Under the pieces are notes generated by a model, which worked only from the letters and a program-made list of their open reading frames with translations, searched no databases and had not been told where the DNA came from. From Desulforhopalus vacuolatus (GTDB lineage: Bacteria > Desulfobacterota > Desulfobulbia > Desulfobulbales > Desulfocapsaceae), in NCBI RefSeq assembly GCF_016918505.1, contig NZ_JAFFPZ010000025.1, forward strand, positions 1 through 40,389: DNA of 40,389 nucleotides, in the 5' to 3' direction. Made by a program: the position numbers and the translations under genes. Positions 1-8,602 of the stretch are shown one piece after another; the first letter of the stretch is position 1; the number at the start of each line of letters is the position of its first letter.

Positions 1-2
1 GG

Positions 3-167
3 GCGGGTGTCTTGGGGAAATTAGACGAATATGGTAGAATACAACCTGGTTGCAGGGGCCATTTAATACTTGTCAACTCGCTGGAAATTACGGCCTGTCG
101 CAGTGGAGAAGAGCTTGAACGGGTGCTGGTCAGTATGGGGCGCCCGGAAACAATTATCCATCTTTGA
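3..167 (+). CDS. 3' end of an unidentified gene (partial)
   Basis: The frame is open from the window edge for 54 codons and closes with TGA at 165-167, 13 nt before the mqnA start. The visible C-terminus includes LILVNSLEIT and ends GRPETIIHL. I do not recognise the family. The hydrophobic strand followed by a short helix vaguely recalls the end of a STAS-like fold, but that is a guess. Its close spacing suggests it is the gene upstream of mqnA in the same operon. It also argues against extending mqnA upstream to the TTG at 70, which would overlap this frame. Confidence 0.5.
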   Translation, partial: AGVLGKLDEYGRIQPGCRGHLILVNSLEITACRSGEELERVLVSMGRPETIIHL

Positions 168-180
168 AGAGTCGGAGAAC

Positions 181-1050
181 ATGACGAATGATAATAGAGC
201 GGGCGGAGAGCCCGCTGCACGGATCGGCATGGTGAATTATCTCAATGTTGCACCAATTTACGAAACGTGGAAAGAGAGCGTAAATCAACCGGAATGGGAG
301 ATTGTTGAAGATCATCCTTCAGGGTTGAACAGGCGCCTCCTTGAGGGGAGTATCGACCTCGGTTTTGTTTCAAGCTATGCCTGTGGACTCAATCCGGAAA
401 AATATCTCATCCTGCCGGGACTTTCTATCTCGGCCAATGGCGCTGTCGGCTCCGTTTTTCTTTTTTCCCACGTTCCTTTTGAACAGCTTGGCGGGGCGCA
501 GATACTGCTTACCGCTCAGTCTGCCACCTCGATTGCGCTGGTGAAGGTTATTCTTGAAAAGTTCATAAAAGTGAAACCGAAATATACATCGGGTAATATC
601 ATGGAACTGGAAAATGAGCACGACTATCAGGCCGTGCTCGCCATCGGGGATGATGCTCTCAAGCTGGTGGACGGTTCCGATTATCTCTATCAGTTTGACC
701 TTGGTGATATCTGGAAACGGGAGACAGAGCTGCCCTTTGTCTTTGCTGTTTTTGCCGTGCGCCGTGAGTTCGCCGAAGAACAGCCGGAGCTTCTGCATCG
801 TATCCACAAGGAACTGGTCCGCTGTTGTGATGATGGCCGCAGGGCGCTGCCACGAATCTGTGAGCTTGCAGGACCTCGTGTTCCCATTACTCAGAGCAAA
901 TGTGTGGAGTATCTCAAGGGAATTGAATATGACCTTTCTGCAAGGAAGAGAACGGCACTTGAAACATTTTTCTCCATCCTTATTACACAGGGGGAACTGC
1001 CAAAAGAGGCGCTGCCTCTGCAGTTCTTCTGCTGGGATCAGGATAAATAA
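181..1050 (+). CDS. mqnA: chorismate dehydratase MqnA (futalosine menaquinone pathway)
   Basis: 289 residues. MqnA dehydrates chorismate to 3-[(1-carboxyvinyl)oxy]benzoate, the entry step of the futalosine route to menaquinone, in the cytoplasm. The sequence shows the family's N-terminal RIGMVNYLNVAPIY, the central GFVSSYACGLNP and SISANGAVGSVFLFS segments, and the periplasmic-binding-protein-like fold pattern of DUF178. I placed the start at ATG 181, preceded by GGAG, because an in-frame TTG at 70 would overlap the upstream gene and add residues unlike MqnA. Its stop overlaps the next start (TAATG), so it is translationally coupled to the ubiX-like gene. Confidence 0.9.
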   Translation: MTNDNRAGGEPAARIGMVNYLNVAPIYETWKESVNQPEWEIVEDHPSGLNRRLLEGSIDLGFVSSYACGLNPEKYLILPGLSISANGAVGSVFLFSHVPFEQLGGAQILLTAQSATSIALVKVILEKFIKVKPKYTSGNIMELENEHDYQAVLAIGDDALKLVDGSDYLYQFDLGDIWKRETELPFVFAVFAVRREFAEEQPELLHRIHKELVRCCDDGRRALPRICELAGPRVPITQSKCVEYLKGIEYDLSARKRTALETFFSILITQGELPKEALPLQFFCWDQDK

Positions 1051-1616
1051 TGTCTGCTGATTCTCCCTTTGTCCTTGGCATAACCGGTGCAACAGGGATG
1101 CTTTTTCTACACGCTTTCCTTAAGGTTGCCCGTGAAGAAAACATATCCCTGCATGCCATTATTTCCCAGGCTGGTCGACGGGTACTTGAACTGGAGAGCG
1201 GTGTTGAAGCTGAGGCGCTGCCGGGTATTGAGCGCTGGTTTGCTGCAGACGATTTCGCGGCAACGCCCTCTTCAGGGTCGAGCTGTTACCGCGGCATGGT
1301 AATTCTTCCCTGCACGATGGGGACCCTTGCCGCAGTAGCCAGTGGTTTTTCCATTAACCTCATCCACCGTGCCGCTGCCGTTGCCCTGAAAGAGCGGCGT
1401 CGCCTTGTTCTCGCCGTTCGCGAAACCCCCCTTGGACGAGCTCATTTACAGAACATGCTGACTGCTCACGATGCCGGGGCCATCATTTGTCCAACCATGC
1501 CGAGTTACTATCTTAAGCCCGCATCCCTCGAAGAGGCGGCAGAAACATGGGCCTGGCGGCTCCTTGATCAGCTTGATCCAGAGCTTGAAATTACCGGCAG
1601 GAGGCGCTGGAAGTAA
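1050..1616 (+). CDS. ubiX: UbiX-like flavin prenyltransferase
   Basis: 188 residues. UbiX-family enzymes attach a dimethylallyl group to FMN to make prenyl-FMN, the cofactor of UbiD-type decarboxylases. Visible family marks are the N-terminal GITGATG flavin loop, the SGS turn, MVILPCTMGTLAAVASG, the ALKERRRLVLAVRETPL stretch and the terminal PSYYLKP. Between mqnA and a UbiA-family gene it most likely serves the decarboxylase of the late futalosine menaquinone pathway. No UbiD-type gene is in the window, so that partner is inferred. It overlaps the flanking genes by 1 nt on each side. Confidence 0.87.
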   Translation: MSADSPFVLGITGATGMLFLHAFLKVAREENISLHAIISQAGRRVLELESGVEAEALPGIERWFAADDFAATPSSGSSCYRGMVILPCTMGTLAAVASGFSINLIHRAAAVALKERRRLVLAVRETPLGRAHLQNMLTAHDAGAIICPTMPSYYLKPASLEEAAETWAWRLLDQLDPELEITGRRRWK

Positions 1617-2491
1617 TGAATTTTGTGTCATTCAAAAAGAAGATTGAGATTTTGCTGGAGATGATCAAGTTTAAGTTGACGATCTTTGCCCTGCCTTTCG
1701 CTTTCATGGGAGCAATGCTTGCTGCCAACGGTCTGCCTTCCCTGCGCACTGCTTTCTACATCCTGCTTGCCATGGTTGGCGCACGTACCTGCGCCATGGG
1801 GTTCAATCGTATTGTCGACCAGCACTTCGATGCTGCCAACCCCCGTACCGCCAGTCGTGCACTGCCAGCTGGTGAGGTGAAGTCCTCTGAGGCCTGGGCC
1901 ATGATTATTATTGCGGGCCTTCTCTTCTTTTTCGCCTGCTGGAATCTCAACAACCTTACCTTGACACTCTCTCCGCTGGCCCTCGGGTTAACGCTTTTTT
2001 ATTCACTCACCAAACGTTTCACTGTTCTGTGTCATGTCGTGCTCGGTGCAGCTCTCGCTTTTTCCCCTCTCGGCGGCTGGGTTGCAGTCAGCGGAAGCCT
2101 GAGCGGCTACCCTGCAGTGCTCTCTTTAGCTGTCCTTTTCTGGGTTGCAGGTTTTGATACCATCTATGCCTGTCTCGACGCTGATTTTGACCGCAATGCC
2201 GGACTGCACTCCCTGCCGTCTGTCCTGGGACGTCGCCGCGCCTTCCGGCTTGCCGGCCTCTTTCACCTTTTTGCCTTTATCTTTTTTGGACTGACCGGAG
2301 TGCACTGTGGTCTTAACTGGGCGTATTATGTTGGCCTTGCCCTCGCCGCCGGAGCACTTCTTAATCAGCATCGCCTTGTCCGGCCCAATGATCTTGCCAA
2401 TATCCAGGCATCTTTTTTCTCTATGAACGGTTTTATCAGTGTGGTGCTTTTCACGGCCACGTTCACCGCGCTCTATCTCAATAAATTGTAA
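1616..2491 (+). CDS. mqnP: UbiA-family polyprenyltransferase (menaquinone, MqnP-like)
   Basis: 291 residues with about eight hydrophobic membrane segments. UbiA-family enzymes transfer a polyprenyl chain to an aromatic acid in the inner membrane. Both Asp-rich substrate and magnesium motifs are present: NRIVDQHFD with ANPRTASRALP after it (about residues 63-85), and YACLDADFDRNAGLHSLP (about 181-200). Position after mqnA and ubiX suggests prenylation of the futalosine-pathway naphthoate rather than 4-hydroxybenzoate. UbiA proper cannot be excluded by sequence alone. Its start overlaps the ubiX stop (TAATG) and its stop overlaps the next start in the same way. Confidence 0.88.
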   Translation: MNFVSFKKKIEILLEMIKFKLTIFALPFAFMGAMLAANGLPSLRTAFYILLAMVGARTCAMGFNRIVDQHFDAANPRTASRALPAGEVKSSEAWAMIIIAGLLFFFACWNLNNLTLTLSPLALGLTLFYSLTKRFTVLCHVVLGAALAFSPLGGWVAVSGSLSGYPAVLSLAVLFWVAGFDTIYACLDADFDRNAGLHSLPSVLGRRRAFRLAGLFHLFAFIFFGLTGVHCGLNWAYYVGLALAAGALLNQHRLVRPNDLANIQASFFSMNGFISVVLFTATFTALYLNKL

Positions 2492-3378
2492 TGAAAATTA
2501 TTGTTTTTGCGGTTTTCCTGCTTGCCCTCGCTCTTCCTGTTACGGTTTCCGCCGATGAGGCTGCCTCTGTAACTCGTGAAGCAGAGGGGCTTGACGCTTT
2601 TCCTCTGGGAAAAATTCTTCCGCAGCTTGTCGCTGCGGGTTACTCGGGGAATGAACATCTGCACTATGATGTCTCGTGGAGTGGCGGGGTAAAGGCAGGG
2701 GAGCTGGATATGAAGATCACCGCTCTTGACGATGTGAAGGATGGTTACAAAATTGATGTCCATGTTACCACGAAAGGGAGCCTTATTGATCTTGCATATC
2801 CCATCCGCGACCGCCATATTACGTTATTAAAAGGTGCTGAGAAGCTTCCTTTCAGATCGGATCTATGGCAGAAAGAGGGCCGCAGTTACCGGGCACATCG
2901 AGAAATGATCTATGATCAGGAGAAGCATCGGGTGGTCTACTTTAAAAATGGGAAACAGCAGGGCGACTGGCATCTCAAGGGGCCTGCAAATAACGAATTT
3001 ACCTCTTTTTTAAACAGTCGACTGATGGACTTTGTGGTAAATAAACCCTTTATTGTTCCTACTTTTGCGGATAAAAAACGGGTTGCTGTAAAGGTAACCC
3101 CTCTAAAAAAAGAAAAGATGGAAACCCTGCTCGGGAAGGTTAACACGGTGGTGATTATGCCCCGACTCACCTTCAAAGGGCTGTATGAGAAGCAGGGGGA
3201 TACGGTTATCTGGTATACTGCGGACCACTGTCGTGTTCCGGTACAGGTCAATTCAAAAATAAAAATAGGCTCGCTGACCGCGCGCCTGAGTGGATATGAA
3301 AATCCCGCCTGTGATCTCTATCCCGGGCGATATGAACAGAATACAAGACCATACAAAAGAAAGGAGAGTATGAAATGA
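2491..3378 (+). CDS. DUF3108 periplasmic/envelope protein
   Basis: 295 residues. It begins with a signal peptide (MKIIVFAVFLLALALPVTVSA, cleavage near residue 21), so it is exported. The body matches DUF3108: LHYDVSWSGGVKAGEL, then repeated beta-strand-rich segments, a central LMDFVVNKPF and an ARLSGYENP-like end. Members of this family are found in the envelope of many proteobacteria and have no settled biochemical role. It lies between the prenyltransferase and purC with 1-nt and 3-nt overlaps, so it is in their operon, but nothing shows a direct part in menaquinone synthesis. Confidence 0.75.
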   Translation: MKIIVFAVFLLALALPVTVSADEAASVTREAEGLDAFPLGKILPQLVAAGYSGNEHLHYDVSWSGGVKAGELDMKITALDDVKDGYKIDVHVTTKGSLIDLAYPIRDRHITLLKGAEKLPFRSDLWQKEGRSYRAHREMIYDQEKHRVVYFKNGKQQGDWHLKGPANNEFTSFLNSRLMDFVVNKPFIVPTFADKKRVAVKVTPLKKEKMETLLGKVNTVVIMPRLTFKGLYEKQGDTVIWYTADHCRVPVQVNSKIKIGSLTARLSGYENPACDLYPGRYEQNTRPYKRKESMK

Positions 3379-4268
3379 CACAATCCGTTGAACTTGCAGG
3401 ACTCACTCATGTACACAGCGGTAAGGTGCGCGATATGTATGCCATCCCAGGCCACGATGACAAACTGCTGATGGTCGCTTCTGACCGTATCTCGGCTTAT
3501 GACGTCATCATGACCGATCCCATTCCTTCCAAGGGAAAAGTGTTGACCGCACTTTCACTTTTCTGGTTTGATCTCCTCGGCGATATTATTGAAAATCACC
3601 TGATTACCGCCAACGTGGATGAAATGCCGGAAGTCTGTCATCAGTATAAGGAATATCTGCAGGGACGTTCCATGCTGGTGAAAAAAAGTAACCCGCTGCC
3701 GATTGAGTGTATTGTGCGTGGCTATATTTCCGGATCTTTCTGGAAAGCCTACCAGAAAAATACTACTGTCTGCGGATTTCAAATGCCTGAGGGTTTGAAG
3801 GAGTCTGACAAACTTCCGCTGGTGATTTTCACTCCTTCCACCAAGGCGCAACTCGGGAGCCATGATGAGAATATCTCCCTTGAACGGCTTGAGGAAATTG
3901 TCGGAGCGGAAAAAGCCAGGCGGTTGTCTGAGATCAGTATTGCTCTGTATACCCGTGCCGCTGATTATGCCCGCTCCAAAGGAATTATTATCGCTGATAC
4001 CAAGTTCGAGATAGGTGAGGTGGATGGCACGTTGATTCTGATTGATGAGGTACTTACTCCTGACTCTTCCCGCTTCTGGCCAGCGGATGATTATCAGCCG
4101 GGCCGTTCGCAGGCAAGTTTTGATAAACAGTTCCTGCGTGACTACCTCTCAACCCTTGACTGGGACAAAGAGCCGCCGCCGCCGGTACTCTCCGCCGATA
4201 TTCTCAGCAAAACGAAGGCCCGTTATGAAGAGGCTGTTGAGAAGATTACCGGTAAAAAGCTCGTTTGA
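3375..4268 (+). CDS. purC: phosphoribosylaminoimidazole-succinocarboxamide synthase (SAICAR synthetase)
   Basis: 297 residues, the longer single-domain form. It joins CAIR and aspartate with ATP to give SAICAR in de novo purine synthesis. Family motifs are plain: HSGKVRDMY for the nucleotide, VASDRISAYDVIM, PSKGKVLT, IECIVRGYISGSFWKAY, FTPSTKAQLGSHDENIS and ILIDEVLTPDSSRFWP. ATG 3375 has AAGGAG at 3361-3366 and overlaps the upstream stop as ATGA. It closes the (+) operon. Repeat element A begins 7 nt after its stop, and no hairpin terminator is visible between. Confidence 0.95.
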   Translation: MTQSVELAGLTHVHSGKVRDMYAIPGHDDKLLMVASDRISAYDVIMTDPIPSKGKVLTALSLFWFDLLGDIIENHLITANVDEMPEVCHQYKEYLQGRSMLVKKSNPLPIECIVRGYISGSFWKAYQKNTTVCGFQMPEGLKESDKLPLVIFTPSTKAQLGSHDENISLERLEEIVGAEKARRLSEISIALYTRAADYARSKGIIIADTKFEIGEVDGTLILIDEVLTPDSSRFWPADDYQPGRSQASFDKQFLRDYLSTLDWDKEPPPPVLSADILSKTKARYEEAVEKITGKKLV

Positions 4269-4275
4269 TGTTTTA

Positions 4276-4642
4276 ATACCATTTACATTTTGTATTGACC
4301 AGATAACGCAACTGCGTAGACATCTTTTTTGGCGATTGCGAATGAGTACTAATTCGTGTTTATCCGTGGTTTACCAGGAGCATGAGAACAGACCCTGCTC
4401 CAGATGGATCGATAAGCAGAAACAATACATTGCCACAATACTCATGTAGTTTGCTACCACGGAAAACACGGAAGGACACGGAAAACATCAATTACCTCAA
4501 AGCAATCACAAGGGCATTCTCTTATGGTTTTTTCAGTAATAATTCGTGTTTATTCGTGTCCATTCGTGGTTCCTTTTGTCGTTTGTAACTACGAATGGAT
4601 AAACAGGATGCAAAACGGGTTACAACTTAATAGGAATGGTAT
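4276..4642. repeat. dispersed repeat family A, copy 1 (both ends present)
   Basis: A 367-bp non-coding insert fills most of the purC-cysS gap. It opens with ATACCATTTACATTTTGTAT and closes with CAACTTAATAGGAATGGTAT, so the ends form an imperfect inverted repeat around ATACCATT/AATGGTAT. The same left block occurs at 24660 and 30956 and the same right block at about 31273-31292. Compared with the 5' part of the 30956 copy, this copy carries about 260 extra bases rich in CGTGTTTATCCGTGG- and CACGGAAAACACGG-like words. No plausible ORF lies inside. It looks like a MITE or other non-autonomous element. Confidence 0.65.
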
Positions 4643-4702
4643 AAGACGAAAGAGTAACTTGAAGAACCTTGCAGATGGGTGATTGTTCGATGTTCCATGA
4701 AG

Positions 4703-4744
4703 AAAAAAGGCGCCACTCCCTGTTGCAGGGGTGGCGCCTTTTTT
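4703..4744. terminator. bidirectional intrinsic terminator after cysS
   Basis: A-run, then GGCGCCACTCCCTG, a TTG loop, its complement CAGGGGTGGCGCC, then a T-run ending at 4744. The stem is about 13 bp and very GC-rich. A-rich and T-rich flanks let it act on both strands, ending cysS (minus) and any read-through from purC. Confidence 0.9.
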
Positions 4745-4780
4745 ATGAAAAATATCTCTGGAAACGTGGTATGGAATTCC

Positions 4781-6253
4781 TTATTTTGGACTCCAGGTGG
4801 TGCCGTCAACGTTATCTTTGAGAACAACCCCCTGGTTCAGGAGTTCATCCCGAATTTCATCGCTTTTTGCCCAGTCTTTTGCAATGCGGGCAGCAAGGCG
4901 TTCTTTGATCTTTGCCTCAATCTCCTCCGTACTGATTTTTATTCCGGCTGAACGTTCACTTTCCCGTGCCTGCAGCCAGGTGACAGGATCCGCCTGCAAC
5001 AGGCCCATGACTGTGGCGAGTTTTCGCATCTTATCCATGCAACCACAGATTTTCTGTACGTCGGAGGCCAGCGGTGTTTCAGGGAGAGAGCGCAGTGCTT
5101 TGCCGAGACTCTTACTGGTATCAAAGAATATTCCCTGTGCCTGGGCAGTGTTGAAATCGTTGTCCATGGCTTCGAGAAAACGCTGCTCAAGGGTTTTCAT
5201 TCTTTGCCATACCTTGTCAGTGATGGCACTTTTACCTTTTTTAATTACCGGGCGTGAAGCCAGCGCATCGCAGTCGGCGGCGGTGTGATAAAGCCGTTCC
5301 AGTCCGCTGGAGGCCTCTTTCAGAGCTGTTTCGGAGAAGTCGAGAGGATTGCGGTATTGCGTTGAAAAGACAAAAAAGCGCAATACTTCAGGGTCGTAAT
5401 TCTCACGAACGTCTCGGATGGTAAGAAAGTTGCCGAGTGATTTCGACATTTTCTCATCCTTGATGGTAACAAAGCCGTGATGAATCCACAGATTGGCAAA
5501 CGGTTTGTGGTTTGCCCCTTCACTCTGGGCGATTTCATTTTCATGGTGGGGGAAGATCAGATCCTGTCCGCCACCGTGGATATCAAAGGTCTCGCCCAGA
5601 TATTTTCGGCTCATGGCGGAGCATTCAATATGCCAGCCCGGTCGTCCGGGACCCCAGGGGCTTTCCCAGCTTGGTTCTCCGGGTTTTGCTCCCTTCCACA
5701 GGACAAAATCAAGGGGATTTCTCTTCTGCTCGTTCACTGCAATGCGTGCTCCAGCACGCATATCTTCAATATTTCTGCCGGAGAGCTTGCCATATCCCGA
5801 GAAGCTTTCTACAGCATAGTAAACGTCGCCACCAGCGGGATAGGCTTTGCCCTGTTCCACCAGTTCGGCGATGAGCTGGATCATCTCCTGCACGTTCTCA
5901 GTAGCCCGTGGTTCGAAGGTGGGGCGGTCGGCTCCCAGTCCGTCCATATCGGTGTAAAACTCTTTGATAAAACGCTCGGCGAGCTCGTGAGGTGTGGTCT
6001 GCTGTTCAGCTGCACGGGCAATAATCTTATCGTCTATATCTGTGAAGTTTCGTACAAATGTAACCTTATATCCGCGATGACGCAGATATTTTACCACCAT
6101 GTCAAACACCAGCGTGGAGCGGGCGTGTCCGATATGACAGTAATCGTAGGAGGTTATGCCGCAGACGTAGATTTTAACGTGACCGGGTTCGATGGGAGTG
6201 AGAAGTTCTTTTTTTCCACTGAGAGTGTTATGAATACGGATAGTGTTTTCCAT
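4781..6253 (-). CDS. cysS: cysteinyl-tRNA synthetase
   Basis: 490 residues, usual length for the family. A class Ia enzyme that charges tRNA-Cys. It shows YVCGITSYDYCHIGHARS (zinc Cys and HIGH box), WHIECSAMS and GGGQDLIFPHHENEIAQSE (further zinc ligands), and KMSKSLGN (KMSKS loop), followed by the helical anticodon-binding region. It is transcribed alone on the minus strand, divergent from the AmpG-like gene, and ends at the hairpin at 4703-4744. Confidence 0.96.
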   Translation of the reverse strand: MENTIRIHNTLSGKKELLTPIEPGHVKIYVCGITSYDYCHIGHARSTLVFDMVVKYLRHRGYKVTFVRNFTDIDDKIIARAAEQQTTPHELAERFIKEFYTDMDGLGADRPTFEPRATENVQEMIQLIAELVEQGKAYPAGGDVYYAVESFSGYGKLSGRNIEDMRAGARIAVNEQKRNPLDFVLWKGAKPGEPSWESPWGPGRPGWHIECSAMSRKYLGETFDIHGGGQDLIFPHHENEIAQSEGANHKPFANLWIHHGFVTIKDEKMSKSLGNFLTIRDVRENYDPEVLRFFVFSTQYRNPLDFSETALKEASSGLERLYHTAADCDALASRPVIKKGKSAITDKVWQRMKTLEQRFLEAMDNDFNTAQAQGIFFDTSKSLGKALRSLPETPLASDVQKICGCMDKMRKLATVMGLLQADPVTWLQARESERSAGIKISTEEIEAKIKERLAARIAKDWAKSDEIRDELLNQGVVLKDNVDGTTWSPK

Positions 6254-6363
6254 GGATTTGCCAGATGATTTTTCGTGGAGGTTGGTGTAATTTCTGCGAT
6301 TTGTGTAAACCCTCTAAAATACCCGCAAACCTCGGAAATTACAAGACAGCGAGAGAGAAGATA

Positions 6364-7956
6364 ATGATGCGTAAGGTGAAAACAGACGGCAGGGCCGGAG
6401 TGATGAAAAACTGGCTGCGGCGGGAAGCGTGGGCGATGCTCTTTCTTGGTTTTTCGGCGGGACTTCCTATCCTGCTTATCTTTTCAACGCTGTCTGTCTG
6501 GTTGAGAGAGGCTGGAGTGGAAAAGTCGTCCGTGACCTTTTTTTCCTGGGCAGCTCTGGGATATTCTTTTAAATTCCTCTGGGCGCCGCTGGTGGATTTA
6601 TTGCCGCTGCCGGTGCTCACCGCCCGTCTCGGACGCAGGCGGGCATGGATGCTCATCGCGCAGTTTGCGGTAGCTTTTTCTATTGTCGGCATGTCGTTTA
6701 TCAATCCGCAGGATGGCAGACAGCTCTCTCTTGTGATGATGGCCTTCGCCGCGGTGGCGCTCGGCTTCTCTTCCGCCACCCAGGATATTGTCATTGATGC
6801 CTACCGCATAGAGTCTGCAGAGGCTTCTCTGCAGGCTTTTCTCTCCTCCATGTATATCGCCGGATACCGTATTGGCATGATTGCTGCCGGTGCCGGCTCA
6901 CTTTTCCTTGCCGACAGCCTTGGCACCAGTGCTGCTCATTATGATTATGGATCCTGGCAGGTTACCTATCTTGCCATGGCGGCGTTGATGGGGGTTGGGG
7001 TCTGTACCACTTTATGTATCCCGGAACCCGTCGTGGAAAGGTCAGTGCAAAACAAATTCGGGGCCGGAGAGTATCGACAAATTATTATTTTCTTTCTGAT
7101 CTGTGTTTCTGTTTTTGCCGTTTCCTTTTTTTACGGAGGTGCTCTGCTGAAGGATGCCGTCTCTTTTGAGCGGGGAGTTGCACAATTTCTTTTTGAGGCC
7201 CTGCGCTTTGCGTTCAGTCTTCTTCTCGCCAGCGGAGCTGCGATGATGTTGATTCGTCTTGGAGTTATAAAAAAGGAGATGGTGAGGCACAGTTATGTTG
7301 ACCCGGTTCTCGACTTTTTCACTCGTTATGGTACAAGAGTTGCTCTAATTCTACTGCTGCTCATTGGCTTCTACCGTCTTTCAGATATAGTGCTCGGGGT
7401 TATTTCTAACGTTTTTTACCTTGATATGGGGTACAGCAAAACACAGATTGCTACGGCAGCTAAAACCTTCGGTCTGCTCATGACACTGCTTGGAGGTTTC
7501 CTCGGTGGTCTGCTTACCCTTCGTTATGGGGTGTACGCTATCCTTATGCTCGGCGCGGTGCTTTCTTCACTGACCAATCTGCTCTTTATGCTGCTCGCTT
7601 CAGTTGATGCTCAGATTGCCTTTCTCACTTCTTTTTTCGGGGCTGATTTTGCGGCTGCTTTTCAAAGTGTGGAGCTTTATGCGGTTATCGGGGCGGATAA
7701 TCTTGCAGCAGGAATTGCCACCACCGCCTTTGTTGCTTTCCTCTCCAGCCTGACCGGGGTTTCTTTTACTGCAGTGCAGTATGCGATCTTCAGTTCCCTG
7801 ATGACGCTGATTCCCAAAGTCGTCGGAGGGTATTCAGGAACTCTTGTCGAGGGTTTCGGCTACAGCGGATTTTTCCTCAGTACTGCAGTAATGGGTGTTC
7901 CGGTAATCCTGCTCGTCTGGCTGGTGAAAAAAATGATAGAAAAGGGTGCGGTGTAA
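6364..7956 (+). CDS. ampG: AmpG-like MFS permease (muropeptide importer)
   Basis: About 530 residues from ATG 6364, with roughly 12-14 hydrophobic segments. AmpG imports GlcNAc-anhydro-MurNAc peptides for wall recycling. Family signs are the N-terminal REAWAMLFLGFSAGLPILL, FKFLWAPLVDLLPLP followed by LGRRRAWML, and SATQDIVIDAYRIE. The frame stays open upstream to 6265, but those residues are cysteine-rich and unlike an MFS start. An AGAGAGAAG purine run precedes the paired ATGs at 6364 and 6367, so I chose 6364. AmpG is the best-known family member, and specificity in this organism is inferred. Confidence 0.8.
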   Translation: MMRKVKTDGRAGVMKNWLRREAWAMLFLGFSAGLPILLIFSTLSVWLREAGVEKSSVTFFSWAALGYSFKFLWAPLVDLLPLPVLTARLGRRRAWMLIAQFAVAFSIVGMSFINPQDGRQLSLVMMAFAAVALGFSSATQDIVIDAYRIESAEASLQAFLSSMYIAGYRIGMIAAGAGSLFLADSLGTSAAHYDYGSWQVTYLAMAALMGVGVCTTLCIPEPVVERSVQNKFGAGEYRQIIIFFLICVSVFAVSFFYGGALLKDAVSFERGVAQFLFEALRFAFSLLLASGAAMMLIRLGVIKKEMVRHSYVDPVLDFFTRYGTRVALILLLLIGFYRLSDIVLGVISNVFYLDMGYSKTQIATAAKTFGLLMTLLGGFLGGLLTLRYGVYAILMLGAVLSSLTNLLFMLLASVDAQIAFLTSFFGADFAAAFQSVELYAVIGADNLAAGIATTAFVAFLSSLTGVSFTAVQYAIFSSLMTLIPKVVGGYSGTLVEGFGYSGFFLSTAVMGVPVILLVWLVKKMIEKGAV

Positions 7957-7999
7957 AAGTTTTGGCTTTGAGATTGAGCGTTGTTTCTGACACTCTAAG

Positions 8000-8140
8000 G
8001 GGTATCTTGAATAATCTTGTATTTCGTTCATATTCAAGGCACAGGAGAAAATTTACCGGAGCTATATGTTTGATATCGCGAGGATAAATTTTTGACTGTA
8101 ACGAAGAAGATGGGCGAAAGACTGATTATTCAAGGTTCCC
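8000..8140. repeat. MITE-like repeat family B, copy 1
   Basis: A 141-bp element with terminal inverted repeats: left GGGTATCTTGAATAATC, right GATTATTCAAGGTTCCC. The interior also pairs imperfectly (GAAAATTTACC against GGATAAATTTTT), so one strand can fold into a long hairpin. This copy lacks the GGAGTCTGGCGCTTACCT segment found in copies 2 and 3. Its last base is the first base of the TAG stop (read on minus) of the neighbouring gene, so it lies exactly at that gene's 3' end. Confidence 0.75.
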
Positions 8141-8601
8141 TAAGGTAAAGGTGGCGTAATTTTACCGCCCCGCTGATTATCACCGCGACAGCGGGGTGGC
8201 CAGCGAAATTCACTCCTGCCTGTTTTTCGCCGAATCCAGTTGAGACTGTTGCGCAGAGCGGGACGGGTAAGCAGGCCGAGCAGCAGTCTCTGTTTGCCGG
8301 GAAAGGAGAGGAGTATAAGGCCGAGGATGATGGTGAGAAGGCCCTGGCCGGGGAGAAAGAGCATGGCGATACCGGCGATTACGAGTAGAGCTCCAAGGGT
8401 ATTTTTAATGAGAAGGAGAACGAGACCGGGTCTGGCTGGCTGATGCCTGCGGACGACTATGAGAAAATAGTCCTGTGGCATGTGCGCGATCATTGCCGGG
8501 ATCAACAGAAGGCTGAGCAGAAACGTTATCAGCGAAGCAATTGCGAGGAAGGAAAAGAAAGGAGCTGCTGAAGCAACAAGCTTGAGAAGGGTTTCCTGCA
8601 T
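8140..8601 (-). CDS. PGPGW-like small membrane protein
   Basis: 153 residues with two or three transmembrane segments: a long N-terminal hydrophobic stretch (about residues 14-40) and another pair around 65-100. It contains LFLPGQGLLTIILGLILLSF, a variant of the PGPGW transmembrane family core, followed by a basic tail (RKTGRSEFRWPPRCRGDN). Function unknown. Its ATG lies 1 nt after the DUF748-like stop, so the two are almost certainly co-transcribed and translationally coupled. The last codons run to the edge of repeat B copy 1, so the C-terminus may have been altered by that insertion. Confidence 0.65.
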   Translation of the reverse strand: MQETLLKLVASAAPFFSFLAIASLITFLLSLLLIPAMIAHMPQDYFLIVVRRHQPARPGLVLLLIKNTLGALLVIAGIAMLFLPGQGLLTIILGLILLSFPGKQRLLLGLLTRPALRNSLNWIRRKTGRSEFRWPPRCRGDNQRGGKITPPLP

Positions 8602-8602
8602 G

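Noticed and set aside
70-180. Longer mqnA start at TTG 70
   Set aside because: It overlaps the end of the upstream frame, has no ribosome site and adds residues unlike MqnA.
5477-6268. Long plus-strand open frame opposite cysS
   Set aside because: It is the shadow of cysS, which carries all synthetase motifs. The plus-strand protein has no family features.
6278-6342. GTAATTTC/GAAATTAC and GAGGTT/AACCTC inverted words between cysS and ampG
   Set aside because: The arms do not nest properly and are short. Chance is the simplest explanation.
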